A DNA stretch of 64,000 nt from Zygnema cylindricum (GCA_037447655.1 JBBHKE010002469.1:153820-217819); one strand, 5' to 3'. Positions 43,950 through 56,606 are shown, counted from the first letter of the stretch. A program made the numbers and translations. The notes: generated by a model from the letters alone, not told the origin.

Positions 43950-45068
43950 GGGTATGGCCCCATGTGGCTAAGGGTTTGTCCCCATATACTTGTAACTTAG
44001 CGAACTTACTTTGTATTTTAGCGCAAATCCGCCGGACCCGGTTTTCAACTGTCCCTATGGCTGTAATGACGAAATCGTAACTTACGCATGTGACGATTGT
44101 ATACGTCAACAATACCTGTGACGTCTGTCAACGTCTACAATCTGTGGTCGCACGATATTTTTTGGAACTGCTTGTGACGTCGCATGTCTTACCGTGACAT
44201 TGTAGACGTAGCGCATTCCAACCTGTGCCGATTCACGGTTGAAGAAGAGGCGCTTTGCCTTTGCGACTCCTGTCCGGTCGACGTAAAATGGCATCTGAAT
44301 TTGAAGACCCTTGCAAAAAAGAAATCCGTACTGGACGAAAACAGACAAATCCAAACAAATTGTGTACTTTTCTTTGTTGTATTGGAATGCAAACGGACAA
44401 AAAATAGCGAATTCTGTACTTTTATTTGTCCTTAGAAATAGTATGAAAATTTTCGAATATTACGACACGTGCGAATATATTTTCCTATTTGTTTATAGAA
44501 GGTCCCTTGTTTTAAAACACATCGCGCATGTGTTTTAAAGATAAGGTTGAAGTTCACGTATTTTGTCGTCAAAGTGGGTCGAAAAACACAAGACGACAAA
44601 TTTTTGTACATCGTAAGGTCAAGGATGACGCAAATTGTACTCTACAAATTTGTGATTCCTTCGTACGGTTGGAACTTAGGGAGTACGGCGCTAAGTTTAC
44701 AACAAAACGACAAAAACAAAACCCTTACTTATGCACATGGGGACATACCCTAAGTTCAGGTTTTTTTTCTGTCGTTTTCCTTTCAAACTTAGCGCCGTAT
44801 TGCCTTAGTTGCGACGGTACGAAGAAATCGCAAATTTGTATAGTACAATTTGCGTCATTCTCGAACTTAGGATGTACGAAAATATGTTATTTTACGTTTT
44901 TTCGACCCACTATCACGTCATCGTCATACTTATCAAAAAACACATCGACAATGTGTTTTATGCTAAGTAAATCGGTTTAAACCAATAGGAAAACAAATTT
45001 TCACGTGTGAAATTTTTTCAATTTTTTTTGACGAGAAAAAAAGTACAAGGCTGTTCGGTTTTGTCTGG
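43950..45068 (-). mobile_element. Harbinger-like element, antisense, interrupted and truncated
   Basis: The terminus GGGTATGGCCCCATGTGGC at 43950 is followed by an inserted relative (43972-44750). Sequence after 44754 (CAGGTTTTTTTTCTGTCG onward) matches the right half of 39925-40694 in reverse orientation. It runs to about 45068, where a TA element begins, and the far terminus is not seen. Confidence 0.65.
43972..44750. mobile_element. PIF/Harbinger-like MITE, full length, TAA duplication
   Basis: 779 bp, ends GGGTTTGTCCCCATATAC and the complement of GGGTATGTCCCCATGTGC. TAA lies at 43969-43971 and 44751-44753. Collinear with 7196-7972 and 12729-13504. Non-coding. Confidence 0.82.
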
Positions 45069-45070
45069 TA

Positions 45071-45290
45071 CACCGTCAATCGCTATTTGGGTAAAGGAAT
45101 AAATAGCGTAAAAGAAAAATTAGTGTTATTAACACTTATCGGGAATTTTTTTTTTTGAAAAAAATGTTATATACTAATTAATCCCTAACTGTAATTTGGG
45201 TTGTCCGGAATAATAAATACCCGCCCTTACGGTTTCTACATTAATATGTGTACTAGCACAAAATCTGACAACTCGTACGCCGTCGCTCAT
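45071..45290. mobile_element. Left part of a TA-target element
   Basis: CACCGTCAATCGCTATTTGG after TA, then AATTAGTGTTATTAACACT and TAATCCCTAACTGTAATTTGG, as in 24171-24400 and 9228-9310. Similarity ends near 45290 and no right terminus is found. Confidence 0.6.
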
Positions 45291-46343
45291 TTTGGGCCTC
45301 CGTACGTGTCAGAGTGTTTTCCGGCTGTAAAATCTCAGAGGTATACCGTTAAGCGTTATACTTTTTAACATTTACTGATTTTTTTAGGTGAAATTGCTTC
45401 AACGATTACGCAACACTATTCTATGAAAAAATGAGGTTGATTGTCCGTTTTAATGTTACACGTTTACACTAATAACGACCATTAACTTTAATATGTCGCA
45501 TTTCAGAGGATATATTAGAGTTAAATGACTGTAAAATGTGTCTTACTTCTAATAAGGGTGCGTTCAGAAACATCTTGTGAAACACTAACCGGTATTAGCG
45601 TTAGGGTTAACATGTATTACAGTTAATGTTAACTCTAATAACGTGACAAATGTACCAAAATATCGAACAGCTCGTTCAACGCGTAATACGATTGGTCAAC
45701 CAAAAATACACGTGGCCAATTTCAAATCCACGTAAAATGATATGGTTGTAAAAACGATATGATAACGTCACAGTAATCGAATGTCCTATTTTGGCTGTCC
45801 AAATACGAACCGTACATTCAATATGCTCCAGCGGTTCCCATGGGTCAACCATGAAAATTGCACAGCAACATCTTTCGCCAGAAACTGGTCAAAATTTTCA
45901 AACATTCCCGCTCATTCTTTCGTTTTTAAAATTATGATAATTTGAAACAAAATTTTCAATTTTAAAATTTGAACACCAAAATTTTAGGAAAAAGGTTTCC
46001 CTCTTTTTCTTACTGCCACCTCCTCTTTCATTGGTATATATTCATCTCCTCCAATTCAACCATGGCACTATCTCATCAACTTCTCCATTTACTTTGCGTT
46101 CTAGATTCAACTTTATTTTCTCCATATATTATTTTGTCTCCAAGTGTTGTTTATTTTTTGAAATTATGTGGCCCATTAATATAACGTTCCTAACATATAC
46201 GGCAAGAAGCATCCTTAGGCCGGAAATTTCTCCATCTCCTATTTTGGACGAAATGGTGGGAAGCGAGACTCAAAAACCTGATTTAGCTACAGAAGATACA
46301 TCGAACGTGGAGCCCCCTCGAAGAAAGAGCTTTAATCGGAGAT
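45291..46343. other. Non-coding DNA before the pogo-like relic
   Basis: One kilobase with no recognised feature except possible 5' sequence of the pogo-like gene. Frames at 45969-46184 and 46031 onward start with Met but show no family motif. Confidence 0.4.
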
Positions 46344-46639
46344 GTGGAGCCCCTCGAAAAAGAAGCGTTAAATGGAGATGTGGACCCGACACGTGGAGAC
46401 TACAGTGGCGTCTTGGTGTCGAGGCGAAAACTTCATCACGTATCCACAAAGATTTATCGCGTGCGAGTAATCAACTGGATGATTGCGGATTCTTATCTCA
46501 ATGGAGAGCATTTACTTGTTCCGAGGACTATAAAGAAGTTTCCATAACACTTTACGGGGGTGTATATGACACGCAAGAGTGTTTGCCTTTTATCAAATCA
46601 TTTCTAACCCCAAATCCACTTATTGTTTGTCGCAAGATT

Positions 46640-47520
46640 ATGTTTTTTGTTTTGTGGTTTCAGTTTTTTGTTTTTTGTTTTTTATTTTAGGGTTTCTGAT
46701 TTCTGTTTTTTGTTTGTTTTTTTGTTTTTTTATTTCTGTTTTCTTATTTCTATTTCTGTTTTTTGTTTTTTGTTTTTGTTTTTTTCTGTTTTGTGGTCTC
46801 TGTTTTATTATTATCGTTTTTTGTTTTTTGGTTTTTGTTTTCTATTTTTTTATTTCAGTTTTCAGTTTTCCGTTTTTTTTTTTTTTTTTTTAGGGTTTCA
46901 GTTTTCAGTTTTCTGTGTTCTCTTTGTTTTTTTCTGTTTTGTGGTCTCTCTTTTATTTTTACTGTTTTATGTTTTCTGTTTATTTTTTCTATTTTTTTAT
47001 TTCAGTTTTCTGTTTTCTGTTTTTTTGTTTATTTTTTTTAGGGAGACAGTTTTTAGTTTTCTGTTTTCTCTTTGTTTTTTTCTGTTTTGTGGTCTCTGTT
47101 TTATTATTATTGTTTTATGTTTTTCTGTTTTTTTTTCTTTGGGTTTTATTTCAGTTTTCAGTTTTCTGTTTTTTTGTTTATTTTTTTTAGGGTTTTTCAG
47201 TGTTCTGTTTTCTCTTTGTTTTTTTTCTGTTTTGTGGTCTCTGTTTTATTATTACTGTTTTATGTTTTTTTGTTTTGTGTTTTTTTTTTTTTTTCAGCTT
47301 TTAGTTTTCTGTTTTTTTGTTTATTTTTTTAGGGTTTCAGTTTTCAGTTTTCTATTTTCTCTTTGTTTTCTTCTGTTTTGTGGTCTCTGTTTTATTATTA
47401 CTGTTTTTTGTTTTTTTGTTTTTTGTTTTTTATTTTTTATTTCAGCTTTCTGTTTTCTGTTTTCTGGTTCCTAGTTTCTTTCGGATTTTTGTTTTTTGGT
47501 TTCTGATTTATAATTTTTGT
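46640..47520. repeat. T-rich degenerate minisatellite
   Basis: About 880 bp of TTTTCTG/TTTTGT words. A longer unit of roughly 110-130 bp recurs several times, marked by CTGTTTTGTGGTCTCTGTTT at about 46787, 46937, 47087, 47227 and 47375. The long Phe-rich frames here are artefacts. It lies inside the pogo-like relic, probably in an intron. Confidence 0.9.
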
Positions 47521-48213
47521 TTGCACAATACCAAAAGGCACGACGATGGTGGATATAATGAGAGGCAAATTTAAAAGGGATAACGGAAACGACGAATACC
47601 TTGTCATCTTGAGGATTTGGAAGGCGAAATGTTGCGGTGCTGAAAGCATTACCAGGTAGGGGGAGGAAAGAGTTGTCGTGGGTGACATTGGTTCATACGG
47701 AGTTAGTGGAGGAGTTTTTTCGATGAAAAAAAATGGGTATGAAAATGTTGGTAAGCATTGTGGGGACCTTGGCGGTTGAAATAATTCGCCGAATGAAAGA
47801 GGATGAATTTCACCCAGAACTTTACAACGAATCCGGTCAAGAACTCCAAATTAACTTCACAAAACGGTGGCTTCAACGTTTTTTAGAGAAGCACAACATT
47901 GTGGCTCGAGCCCAAAAAGGAAAACTTTTGTAGTCCCGAGAAGGAAGAGCACATCGAAAAAACGGTGGCGTTTCATATGGGGGTATTGAAAAGAGGATTT
48001 GAATCGGGTAAGCCTCATTAATTCCTCCCTTTTATCGCTTTATGCCGTATTAAGAATTTTGTAGGTTATGACATTATTTTTTGATTGAAAACCTATCTTT
48101 AAGGATGACAAAAAATAACACAATAAAGTTGACTCTTTTATTATTTAAGCGATTATAATTCTGATTTGTTTTATGCTTATTTTTTTTTTTTTTTTCTTGA
48201 TTTCAGTTTTCTG

Positions 48214-48292
<79 letters not shown>
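48214..48292. repeat. (TA)n microsatellite
   Basis: Uninterrupted TA tract of about 79 bp inside the proposed second intron of the pogo-like relic. Confidence 0.98.
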
Positions 48293-48301
<9 letters not shown>

Positions 48302-48754
48302 TTCAGATTTATGTGTTATGTTTTTTTTTTCTGTTTTATGTTTTGTTTTTTCTAGTTTTTGTTGGTTGATTTTTGTTTTATGTTCTCATTTTTTTTCAAC
48401 ACCTTCGTGGGAATTAGGTCGATTCCAAGAGGACTTGGTGGAGAACATGGACGAAACCCATCTAATGTTTAACATGGACAACGCAAAACCATTGGGGTTA
48501 AGGGGAGATGAGGTCGTTAAGTACGCGGATGTTGCTAACGACGGAGAGTCAATGACGTTGATGGTGCGTCTCACCGGGGGGTGAACGCCAAAATCGCAGC
48601 ACTGATGATTATATTCACAAATCGTAATAGAAGCTACCCGATGAGGGGTCTCCCACACGACGTACCCGGTATGTTTCCTTAAAAGTCCATTTGCATTTTT
48701 TTTTCAACTCTCTTCTTCCGCCCACTGTTTTATATTTTATATTCCCCGCTCCCT

Positions 48755-49932
48755 GTCAAGCTCGAGTGCTTTCAGGCACACTTTTATGCTATCGAGGATT
48801 TCGGTACCTTTCAGACTCGTACTTTTCTCAGATTACGGAGAAGCAAGCACAACCAGCCGGAAGGATTATAGTATTTCCTCAATTGAACAAGACGCACTTT
48901 ATTTCGCGCCTAACAGAGGTCGGACGACAAAGTTCTACCGTCTGAAAGATCGCACTTTCGTTACATAGCACTAGCTTCCACCAGCCCTAGTGGGGGGGTA
49001 CATTGTGGATTGCCACGTAAACTTCCGGACTCTAATCTAGATTATAGTGTTAGCTGTCTGTAGCAATCCAGTTCAGGTTCAGCTGACCTGTGGTCGATTT
49101 ATTACATTAAGTCAAAGCTTGGCACTTCCGTGTCCTCTTAGTACTTTGTCTTAAAACTGTGGAACAAATAATAACTTCCGGCCGCGGATCTAGCCGTATT
49201 CAGAGGTCTAACTTTTTGCCCTAAATGTAGTACACATTATTTTGTCTTATGTTAGTTCGGTTGTTGTTGCTTGTTGCTCATGGGCTAATAGCGTTGGTTT
49301 GACTTTTGGACCTGAAACTGGACAAGCTTTTGCTGTATAAGACACTTGGGGCCGAAGGAGACAGGTTGCTTTTCAGTATTCTCTCTTGTGAAAACCCTCA
49401 AAAAAACCAACAAACCTTCTTTTGGAATAATCTTTGTTCTGTTTTGACTCTATTGCCATCTTTTTTTTTGATCTGTCCATTCTGGGAATCATAGTTCGGG
49501 CTGGTAGTTGGCACTATCTTCCCTTTGGGTGATTTTTGGATTTTTCGCTGCTTGAAATTGAGAAGAGTCTAGTCGGTTCCGAGCTGCGAACACCGAGGGT
49601 TGAAAGAGTACCATACCTATTTACACTACCATTGGGAGAGAGTTCGCCTTTTTCTCATTGTCATAGTGAATTGCCGGGGTATGTTAAGCTTGCTTCGTCA
49701 TCTTTTATATCTTCCATCTTATATTTTATTTCTGTGGTCAAGGTGATATTGTTAAATCTGAAACAGCCATTCTTATTTATTTCTATATGTCAACGTGGTA
49801 GTGCATTTGTGTATTCGCTTGTAATTCCTTTTGCTTTGACGTGAACTTCCCGGGGTAAAACTTCAACTTCTTTGTATCGAAACAGTGGGCTTTGAGGGAA
49901 CAAATGCAATAGACTTCCCGTGGATAAAGTAC
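48755..49932 (+). mobile_element. Direct repeat 1 of 1.18 kb, probable LTR
   Basis: Collinear with 50267-51445 end to end, from GTCAAGCT.GAGTGCTTT to GGATAAAGTAC, with perhaps one difference in ten to fifteen bases. The preceding base pair reads TG here and AG in copy 2, consistent with a TG LTR start. It interrupts the pogo-like relic on the left. No gene inside. Confidence 0.7.
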
Positions 49933-50266
49933 TAAATTGGGTTACCGACCCGAGAAACCAAAAACCTAACCCCCTTTTCCCGACTCGATGGGGAAAGGAA
50001 GGGGGAGTGGAGATCTTTTCGCCTTCCCATGCACTCATTCCTATTCCCGGTCCTTCTGCATCTCCTATTTGTGCATGTATGTCTATGGGAGGGATGGGTG
50101 CATCTCCTATTTGTGCATGCATGTCTATGGGAGGGATGGGGGCAGCAGTGGGCATGATCATTATTATGGGAAGCCTTTGCATTGGTGGGTTCTTTGCAGG
50201 ACTCCGAGGCCAACCACTCCGAGCAGAGGGCCTTTCCCTTGGGATTCTCGGGCACGCTCGACAGCA
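49933..50266 (+). other. 334-bp spacer between the two 1.18-kb repeats
   Basis: Begins TAAATTGGGTTACCGACCC, which could be a primer-binding site but was not matched to a tRNA. Contains a 42-bp tandem duplication (GCATCTCCTATTTGTGCATG at about 50060 and 50100). If the flanking repeats are LTRs, this is all that remains of an internal region, as expected for a deletion derivative. Confidence 0.45.
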
Positions 50267-51445
50267 GTCAAGCTTGAGTGCTTTTCAAGCACACTTTTAT
50301 ATTACTGATGATTTCTGTACCCTTCCGACCCGTACTGTTTTCAGATTACGGAGAAGCAAACACAACCAACCGGAAGGGTTATATTATTTCCTCAACTGAA
50401 CAAGACGCACTTTATTTTGCGCCTAACGGAGGCCGGACGATAAAGTTCTGCCGTCTGAAAGATCGCAGTTCCGTTACATAGCACTAGCTTCCACCAGCCC
50501 TAGTGGGGGGGTACATTGTGGATTGCCACGTAGAATTCCGGATTGTAATCTAGATGATGCCGGTAGCTGTCTATAGCAATCATGTTCAGGTTCAGCTGAC
50601 CAGTGGTCCATTTATTACATTAAGTCAAAGCTTGGCACTTCCGTGTCCTCTTGGTACTTTGTCTTAAAAATGTGGAACAAATAATAACTTCCGGCCGCGG
50701 ATCTAGCCGTAGTCAAAGGTTTAACTTTTTGTCCTATGTGTAGTACACATTATTTTGTCTTATGTCAGTCCGAATGCTGTTGCTTCCCGCTCATTGGCTA
50801 ATAGCGTTGGTTTGACTTTTGGACTTGAAAGTGGAAAAACTTTTGTTGTATAAGGCACTTGGGGCCGAAAGAGACCGGTAGCTTTTTAGTATTGACTCTT
50901 GTGAAAACCCTCAGAAAAACCAACAAACCTTCTTTTAGAAGAATCTTTGTTTTGTTTTGACTCTATTGCCATCTTTGTTTTGGAATTGTCCATTGTGGGA
51001 ATCATAGTTCGGGTAGGTAGTTGGCACTATCGTCCCTTTGGGTGATTTTTGGATTTTTCGCTGCTTGAAACTGAGAAGAGTCTAGTCGGTTCCGAGCAAC
51101 GGACACCGAGGGTTGAAGGAGTACCATACCTTTTTACACTACCATCGGGAGAGAGTTCGCCTTTTTCTCTTTGTCATCGTAAACTGCCGGGGTATGTTAA
51201 TCTTGCTTCGCCATCTTTTATATCTTCCATCTTAAATTTTATTTATGTGGTCAAGGTGATATTGTTAAATCTGAAACAACCATTCCTATTTATTTCTATA
51301 TGTCAACGTGGTAGTGCATTTGTGTATTCGCTTGTAGTTTCTTTTGCTTTGACGTGAACTTCCCGGAGTAAAATTGCAACTTCCTTGTATCGAAACAGTG
51401 GGTTTTGAGGGAACAAATGCAATAGACTTCCCGTGGATAAAGTAC
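50267..51445 (+). mobile_element. Direct repeat 2 of 1.18 kb, probable 5' LTR of the Ty3-like element
   Basis: Second copy of the 48755-49932 repeat, lying directly upstream of the gag-like coding remains. Position and size suit an LTR; its 3' partner would lie beyond the copia element that interrupts the region at 56607. Confidence 0.65.
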
Positions 51446-51568
51446 AGTACTGAAAAGCCCACCTGTTTGCTCGGATTAGAGGGGATAAGAGCTTTAACTT
51501 AGAAGTTCTCTTTGTGGAAGTGAGTTTTAGTTACCATTATTACTTCTTCGCTAGTCACCTTTGTCATC

Positions 51569-54500
51569 ATGGGAGGAGGAGAATCTCCAGATAATGGATA
51601 AGGGGAACACGGCAGGTCGAAGAAGCCCGCACAGGAGGAAGATTCTCAGATGCCTGAGGAATCTGTTCCCATGGAGACTGTTTTTGACTCTTCGGTCAAG
51701 GGACTAGCCGCGGCCCCTCCGTCTCTCTCTCCTCCTAGTCTTACTCTTGAACATTTCCCTTCCTTGGCGGAGGCCGCCAGGACCTTTGACAAGGAAAAAA
51801 AGGAGTGTAGGGCACAACCTCAGGAAAAAAACAGAGTGTCGCCCCGGGCTTGACCAAAGAGAAAAGCTCAGCGGGAGCCCCCTTTGGGTCCTCTTCCAGA
51901 GGTCGGGCTTCATACCAGATCAAAGATTCCCAGGACAGAAATTCAAATTTACCCTGCGGTTTTGGCGGATCCCATCCGCCCTGGTCGAAAGGAACTCCTT
52001 GCTCTTCACGACCTTCATGAACTGAAGGTGAAGAAGGAGTTGGTGCAGAGAGTTGCTCCGTCAGCTCGAGCCAGGGTGGTTAAACCAGTGGGAGGGGTGG
52101 TGGAGATTCTAAGCAGCTCTTCAGAGAGTGGTTCCTCACAGTCTTTGCAGGAAAGGCCCAGGAGGGCGAGAAGGAGGAGCCCTCCTCCATCTTCTTCCCA
52201 AGACACTGCAGCTAGCGGACCGTCTCGGGTGCGCCATGCTCGGAGGTATCGTAGGGGAGCAGGTGGCAGCGAGAGAGGGGCTCGAGAGCCAGTGAGGGGG
52301 AAGAAGTTTGACCATAGGGATCGTAAGGGTAGATTTGCACCTCTTCCCAAGGAAGAAACTTCCCCAACTCTGGCGTCAGTCTCCACCGAGAGACATTCTC
52401 CTAGGGCACCCCGTGTTCGCCCCGCCGGAGGGTTCTGGCGATCCAAACCTACTGACCCAAAGGTTCCACAAACAGGACCAGAGGAGTTGTCCGTGGGATT
52501 ATGGCGGGCCAGGCCAAACAATCCAGAACTTCTACGAGTGGGGATAGCTAATCTGACCAGAGTAGTGGAAAGGGCCCAGGAACTCGTGGAGGCTTTGAAT
52601 TCCCAGGGCCAGGCTACGCCGGGGCCAGACGTGCCACGGTAGATTGGGAGGCTTTGGAGGAGGAAAGGAGGAAGTTGTGGGAGCAGGAATTGAACCTCAT
52701 CCGGGAAGCTCGGCGGAGGTCAAGTGGGACCCTCAGTGGGCGAATCCCTCCTACACCAGTAACAAAACCTCAGTCTGGAGCCCCACCCCAGGCTCCTTCC
52801 TCGGAGACTGGTGAAGATCCTCCTCTTCAGCGAGAAGAGGGGGCAGACACAAGACCTAATATTGGGGGTTTGGGTGTAGATTCACCATCTGAACTCGCTG
52901 CCGCTCCATGAGAAGAGCCTACTTTTGTTTCGGTGGAGGTTTCTTCAGCTGTTGAAGCCTTAGTGGAGTTACCACCGGACGAATGAATCCACATCCCTTT
53001 GAGACCGTCCACACCTCCCTCGCCTCCACCCAAATTGTCCCCTGATCCTCTTTCTTCTTCTCCTCCTACTCCTACCTCTCACTCCCAAGACCTTGTAGCA
53101 GAGCCGCGGGACGTTCCCACCTCCTCTCCCTCACCTTCTGTTTCCCTTATTGGAGCAGACCTTTGGTCACCAGGTCCACTGAGCTTATCCTACAAGCACG
53201 ACGTTTACTCACCTCCTCATAGACGATCGCCATCCTCTAGTTCAGGAACTCTTCCTCGTGAAACTTCCCGAAGATGGCCCCGGAAACAAACCTTTTTTAG
53301 GAGACAGACACCTTCTCCTCAGAACTAGCCTTCGTCTCCGTCTTCTTCTCCATCCTTTCCCCAAGATCCACCTTTGAACCGACCTCGGATCCCCATCCCG
53401 TCCGAGGAGACAGTTCTTAAAGACGAAAGATATTCTCGTGGATACCGAGGAGTGGATATAGGGGAGTGGGCCCCTTCTTCTTTATCCGGCCAGACAGGTC
53501 ATCAGCCGCGGATACCCTCCGCACCAAACGGGATAGGAGTCCTCCCCGTGGGGAACACCCTTCCTCCAACAATCTTCTCAAGCGCTGCTACTTCCTCTAC
53601 GGGAGGGGGATCCACACCTTACAGGGTAGCACCTCCTACCAGAGGAGGAAGCGGTTCCGGTCCCGAGGATGAGGACCAAGGAGTCATTTCGCCGACCCAG
53701 TTTGTCAGTCCCACCAGCCCTTCCTATTCTCAGTTCACCCAATAAGCATAAGAAGAGAAAGAAATGGGGGACATTCGGATATTTACAGGGGATAGCTCGG
53801 GGATCGCTTTCTCGGATTTCGAGTTGTTGTGGAAATCGTTCACCCAATCAGAAATCAATAAATACAGGGGAGGAGCCATTCCTGATGACTTTGAAACCAC
53901 TCTCTTTCCCATGATGGTCAACTACCTCTTTGGAGGGGCATTGGCAGACTATAAGGAGCGTCAACCTCTTGATGGCTCCTAGCATTAAGATATCTGATCC
54001 AGCTCTTGATGCGGCCGTTTTACAAGCGGAGGCTGACTTGGCTGCAGCGACGACCACACCTATGACAGCCACCTTTACCGATGATATGAAGCTGCAAGCC
54101 CAAGGAAGGGCCTATGTTAAACAGCTGCCAGCCATTCAAGCAGCTCGGGCGGTAACACGCATGGTGGCTAATCCCACCCCTTGCACTACCTTTGTTAATA
54201 TCGAAGGCTCCTCTACACCGAGAGGAATGAATCGGCAATCAAGGAATTCACGAAATTTCGATGTTTGAAAAACGAGACTCCCTAGACTCTCTTCAACCGT
54301 CTTTCAAGCCTTTGCCAAAAAACCAAGTTGTCGATCATTGACCTTCCTACAATGGCCACAATGTATTTTATAGCTGTTCGTAATTCTTTTAGACCGATAG
54401 GGCAGACTGCCTTGGATAATTGGATTGTCTGACAAGGAATCCAGGACATAAATCATTCTGCCAAGGACATCTTACTAGTGGCAATGAAGTTAATCGACCA

Positions 54501-56606
54501 CTTTGTTCACAGTGAGGCAAGGGAGAAGGCCGTAACCGGCAAAGCCAGAGCGTATTTTGTAGGATTCGTCGGGGAAACTTCCTTAAGTGGGGAAGAACAA
54601 GCAGAACTTTAAGCTTTGGGGAAGCTTAAAGGGAAGCAAGCTGCGGACAGTGGGCCCAAACCTGCAATGGGGGCAGACGATCGGGTAATTTTGTACAATT
54701 GCCTAAATTGTCAACAACCGGGACATGGATGGTAACGCTGCAACAGAAAACTCAAACCAGAGCTAGCCCTCAAGCTGAAAGAATGGGAAGTAGAGCGTTC
54801 AGAAAGGAGCCAGAAGCAGCAACAAGAATGGCTTAAAGGAGCTGGGGGGGGGGGGAGAGAACACCAGTCACAAAGGACAATTACTGCCCCACTCCCTGGA
54901 GCGAAACTTCAAAAATTTCCCAGTCTCAACTGCGGCAAATCAAACTGCCAAAGTTTGACGACGACTTGATCTCCAACGAGATTCGGAGCAAGTATACCAC
55001 CGAGGGCCACAAGTGCGAGGCTTGTGGTTTTATGGGGCACAAGGTGGGACAATGTCTGTAGAAGAGCGGAATTCCAAAGGAAATGATGTAATTCGCTTTG
55101 TTCACGGAAGGAGGAGAAACTACCGTTAAGCCTCTTCCCCTACAACTTCTTTACCCTTGGGGGCGCCCAGAGTTGCCTACACGAAAGACTCCAGAACGAG
55201 CGTTGGTTGCTCCAACAAGACTTACATCGGAGATTATAATCCAACAACAGAGTCAGCAGATGGCGGCCATGGCTGCGGAATTAGCTGCACTTCGTTTGGT
55301 ATCGTCTTCCCCGTCTGCTCCTCTTACAGCAGCGCAACGACTCGAAAGACAAAAACACGAGTTATTACAAAAGCTAGCGGAGCTTGAACTTCAAAGCCTA
55401 GCGGGTGCTAACGACAATGATTTGATGGGCTGGGATTTGGAACCCCCAAATGCCCACCATGCAAGCAGCTTCCTGCACGGAGCATGGAATGTGGGAGTGG
55501 GAGATGGTCGTAAACAACTTCGCTCCTCAACCTCGGATCAGAGGAGAGACAGGCAAAAAATGAGCCCAAAAGACCACAACCGGAAGACCACCAGGGCTTT
55601 ATCTTTCACGCCCTGGGCAGTTATGCTAAACATTGACATAGGCCTCGGAATCAAGCCCACTCATCCTCCTCCTCTTCCTCCCAAATCTAAACTACCTCCC
55701 GGTTTCGAAAATTACCAGAGCGAGAAACAACAGCGGAAGAAGAAATCAGTGGAAGAGGACAAACAGAGCAATCAAGATTGGTTTGAGCGATTCATGGCCA
55801 AACGCCCGGATGAGGAAGCACCCCAAACTCCACCTGCGCCTGATTCCGGTTCTGAGAGTGATGACAAGGAGGGGAACGAACAGGATCAGGAACCAGATCC
55901 GCAGACGTAATCCCCGAGAACTCCACTCCTTTCCTCCAAGCCTGGTGTCATGCTTGTCAAACACCTTATGCCGTATGCCCTGACCCATGTCAAGACCCTT
56001 GCCTCCTCCCATAATCTGCCGGAAGAAATGCTCATTCAAGCGCTGGGAGAAGAGATCCATTCCGTAAAGGACAAAGTCGACAAGGTAACACCACCCCCGG
56101 CGGTACATTTGTCTTCAGATCTTAAGACCCTTATGGTGGAGAGGGACTACAAAACCTTGTCCGTGGCTTTCATTCTAAACCGGACCGGCAATTTCAAACT
56201 TAACGGGTACGGCGGGTACCATGAGGCTGTGGTCGACACCGGAGCACTTCCCAACCTTATTACCACTTCCGCATTGTAGAAAATGCATGAAGAACTCAGG
56301 CCCCAAATCTGCCCAAGTAACATGTGCTTAAGCACGGTAAGCAGCGGTAGTCAGCCAGTCCATAGAATCATCAAAGCCATGAACATTGAATTCTCCGATG
56401 ATGCTAGACAGAAGGTGAAAATTGAACTTCTTTTCTTAGTGGTAGAAGGGAATCAGTTTGAAATCCTGTTGGGGATGGCTACTTGGACCCGGATGAATAT
56501 AAGTTTAAGTGTTTGGAAAGAACAATGTACCGTTCGGGACCTCGGAAACCCGAAGGAACCAAAGTTGTGGTTCCTTTGGATTTATGCAACCGGGGGAAGA
56601 CCAATG
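51569..56606 (+). pseudogene. Ty3-like gag-protease relic with proline-rich N-terminal part
   Basis: Starts near ATG 51569 (MGGGESPDNG) and reads through several frames with many stops. 51650-53745 encodes a long Ser/Pro/Arg-rich region. A gag-like core follows (53764-54560, FTGDSSGIAFSDFELLWKSF). CCHC knuckles lie near 54710 (CLNCQQPGHGW, stop, RC) and 55015 (CEACGFMGHKVGQC). A coiled-coil-like Gln/Leu-rich segment follows (55240-55400). A retropepsin-like domain occupies 55950-56560 with VVDTGALPNLIT (DTGA at 56235-56246) and FEILLGMATW, the LLG partner motif. RT and integrase are absent because copia element 4 begins at 56607. The protease type argues for Ty3 rather than copia; lineage uncertain. 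Confidence 0.72.

Larger units (their letters stand above)
46344..48668 (+). pseudogene. Pogo/Tigger-like DDE transposase relic
   Basis: Pieces in order: a short N-terminal frame with helix-turn-helix character (46344-46547, INWMIADSYLNGEHLLVPRT); an 880-bp T-rich tract; a CENP-B-type DNA-binding region about 47640-48007 (VHTELVEEFF, EIIRRMKEDEFHP, QINFTKRWLQRFLEKHNIVA) with stops at 47724 and 47932; a proposed intron from GTAAGC 48008 to an AG near 48418 containing a (TA)n tract; then the start of the DDE_1 domain (ENMDETHLMFNM with the first catalytic Asp, ESMTLMVRLTGG). A frameshift follows at a G run near 48580, with IAALMIIFTNRNRSYPMRGL after it, ending at a donor 48669. The rest of the catalytic domain is missing; 1.2-kb LTR-like repeats begin at 48755. 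Superfamily assignment rests on the motif order. Confidence 0.72.

Noticed and set aside
46623-47474. A 283-residue open frame made almost wholly of Phe, Leu, Val and Ser
   Set aside because: It is a by-product of a T-rich tandem repeat (TTTTCTG, TTTTGT words), open in several frames at once, with no domain.
48166-48369. Frames with long Ile-Tyr repeats
   Set aside because: They translate the (TA)n tract; the same holds at 41431-41676.
49933-49955. Primer-binding site GGGTTACCGACCC after the first 1.18-kb repeat
   Set aside because: No tRNA 3' end could be matched with confidence, so it is not listed as a feature of its own.
51704-51923. Antisense frames within the Ty3-like gag region
   Set aside because: GC-rich coding-strand composition opens antisense frames; none has a motif.
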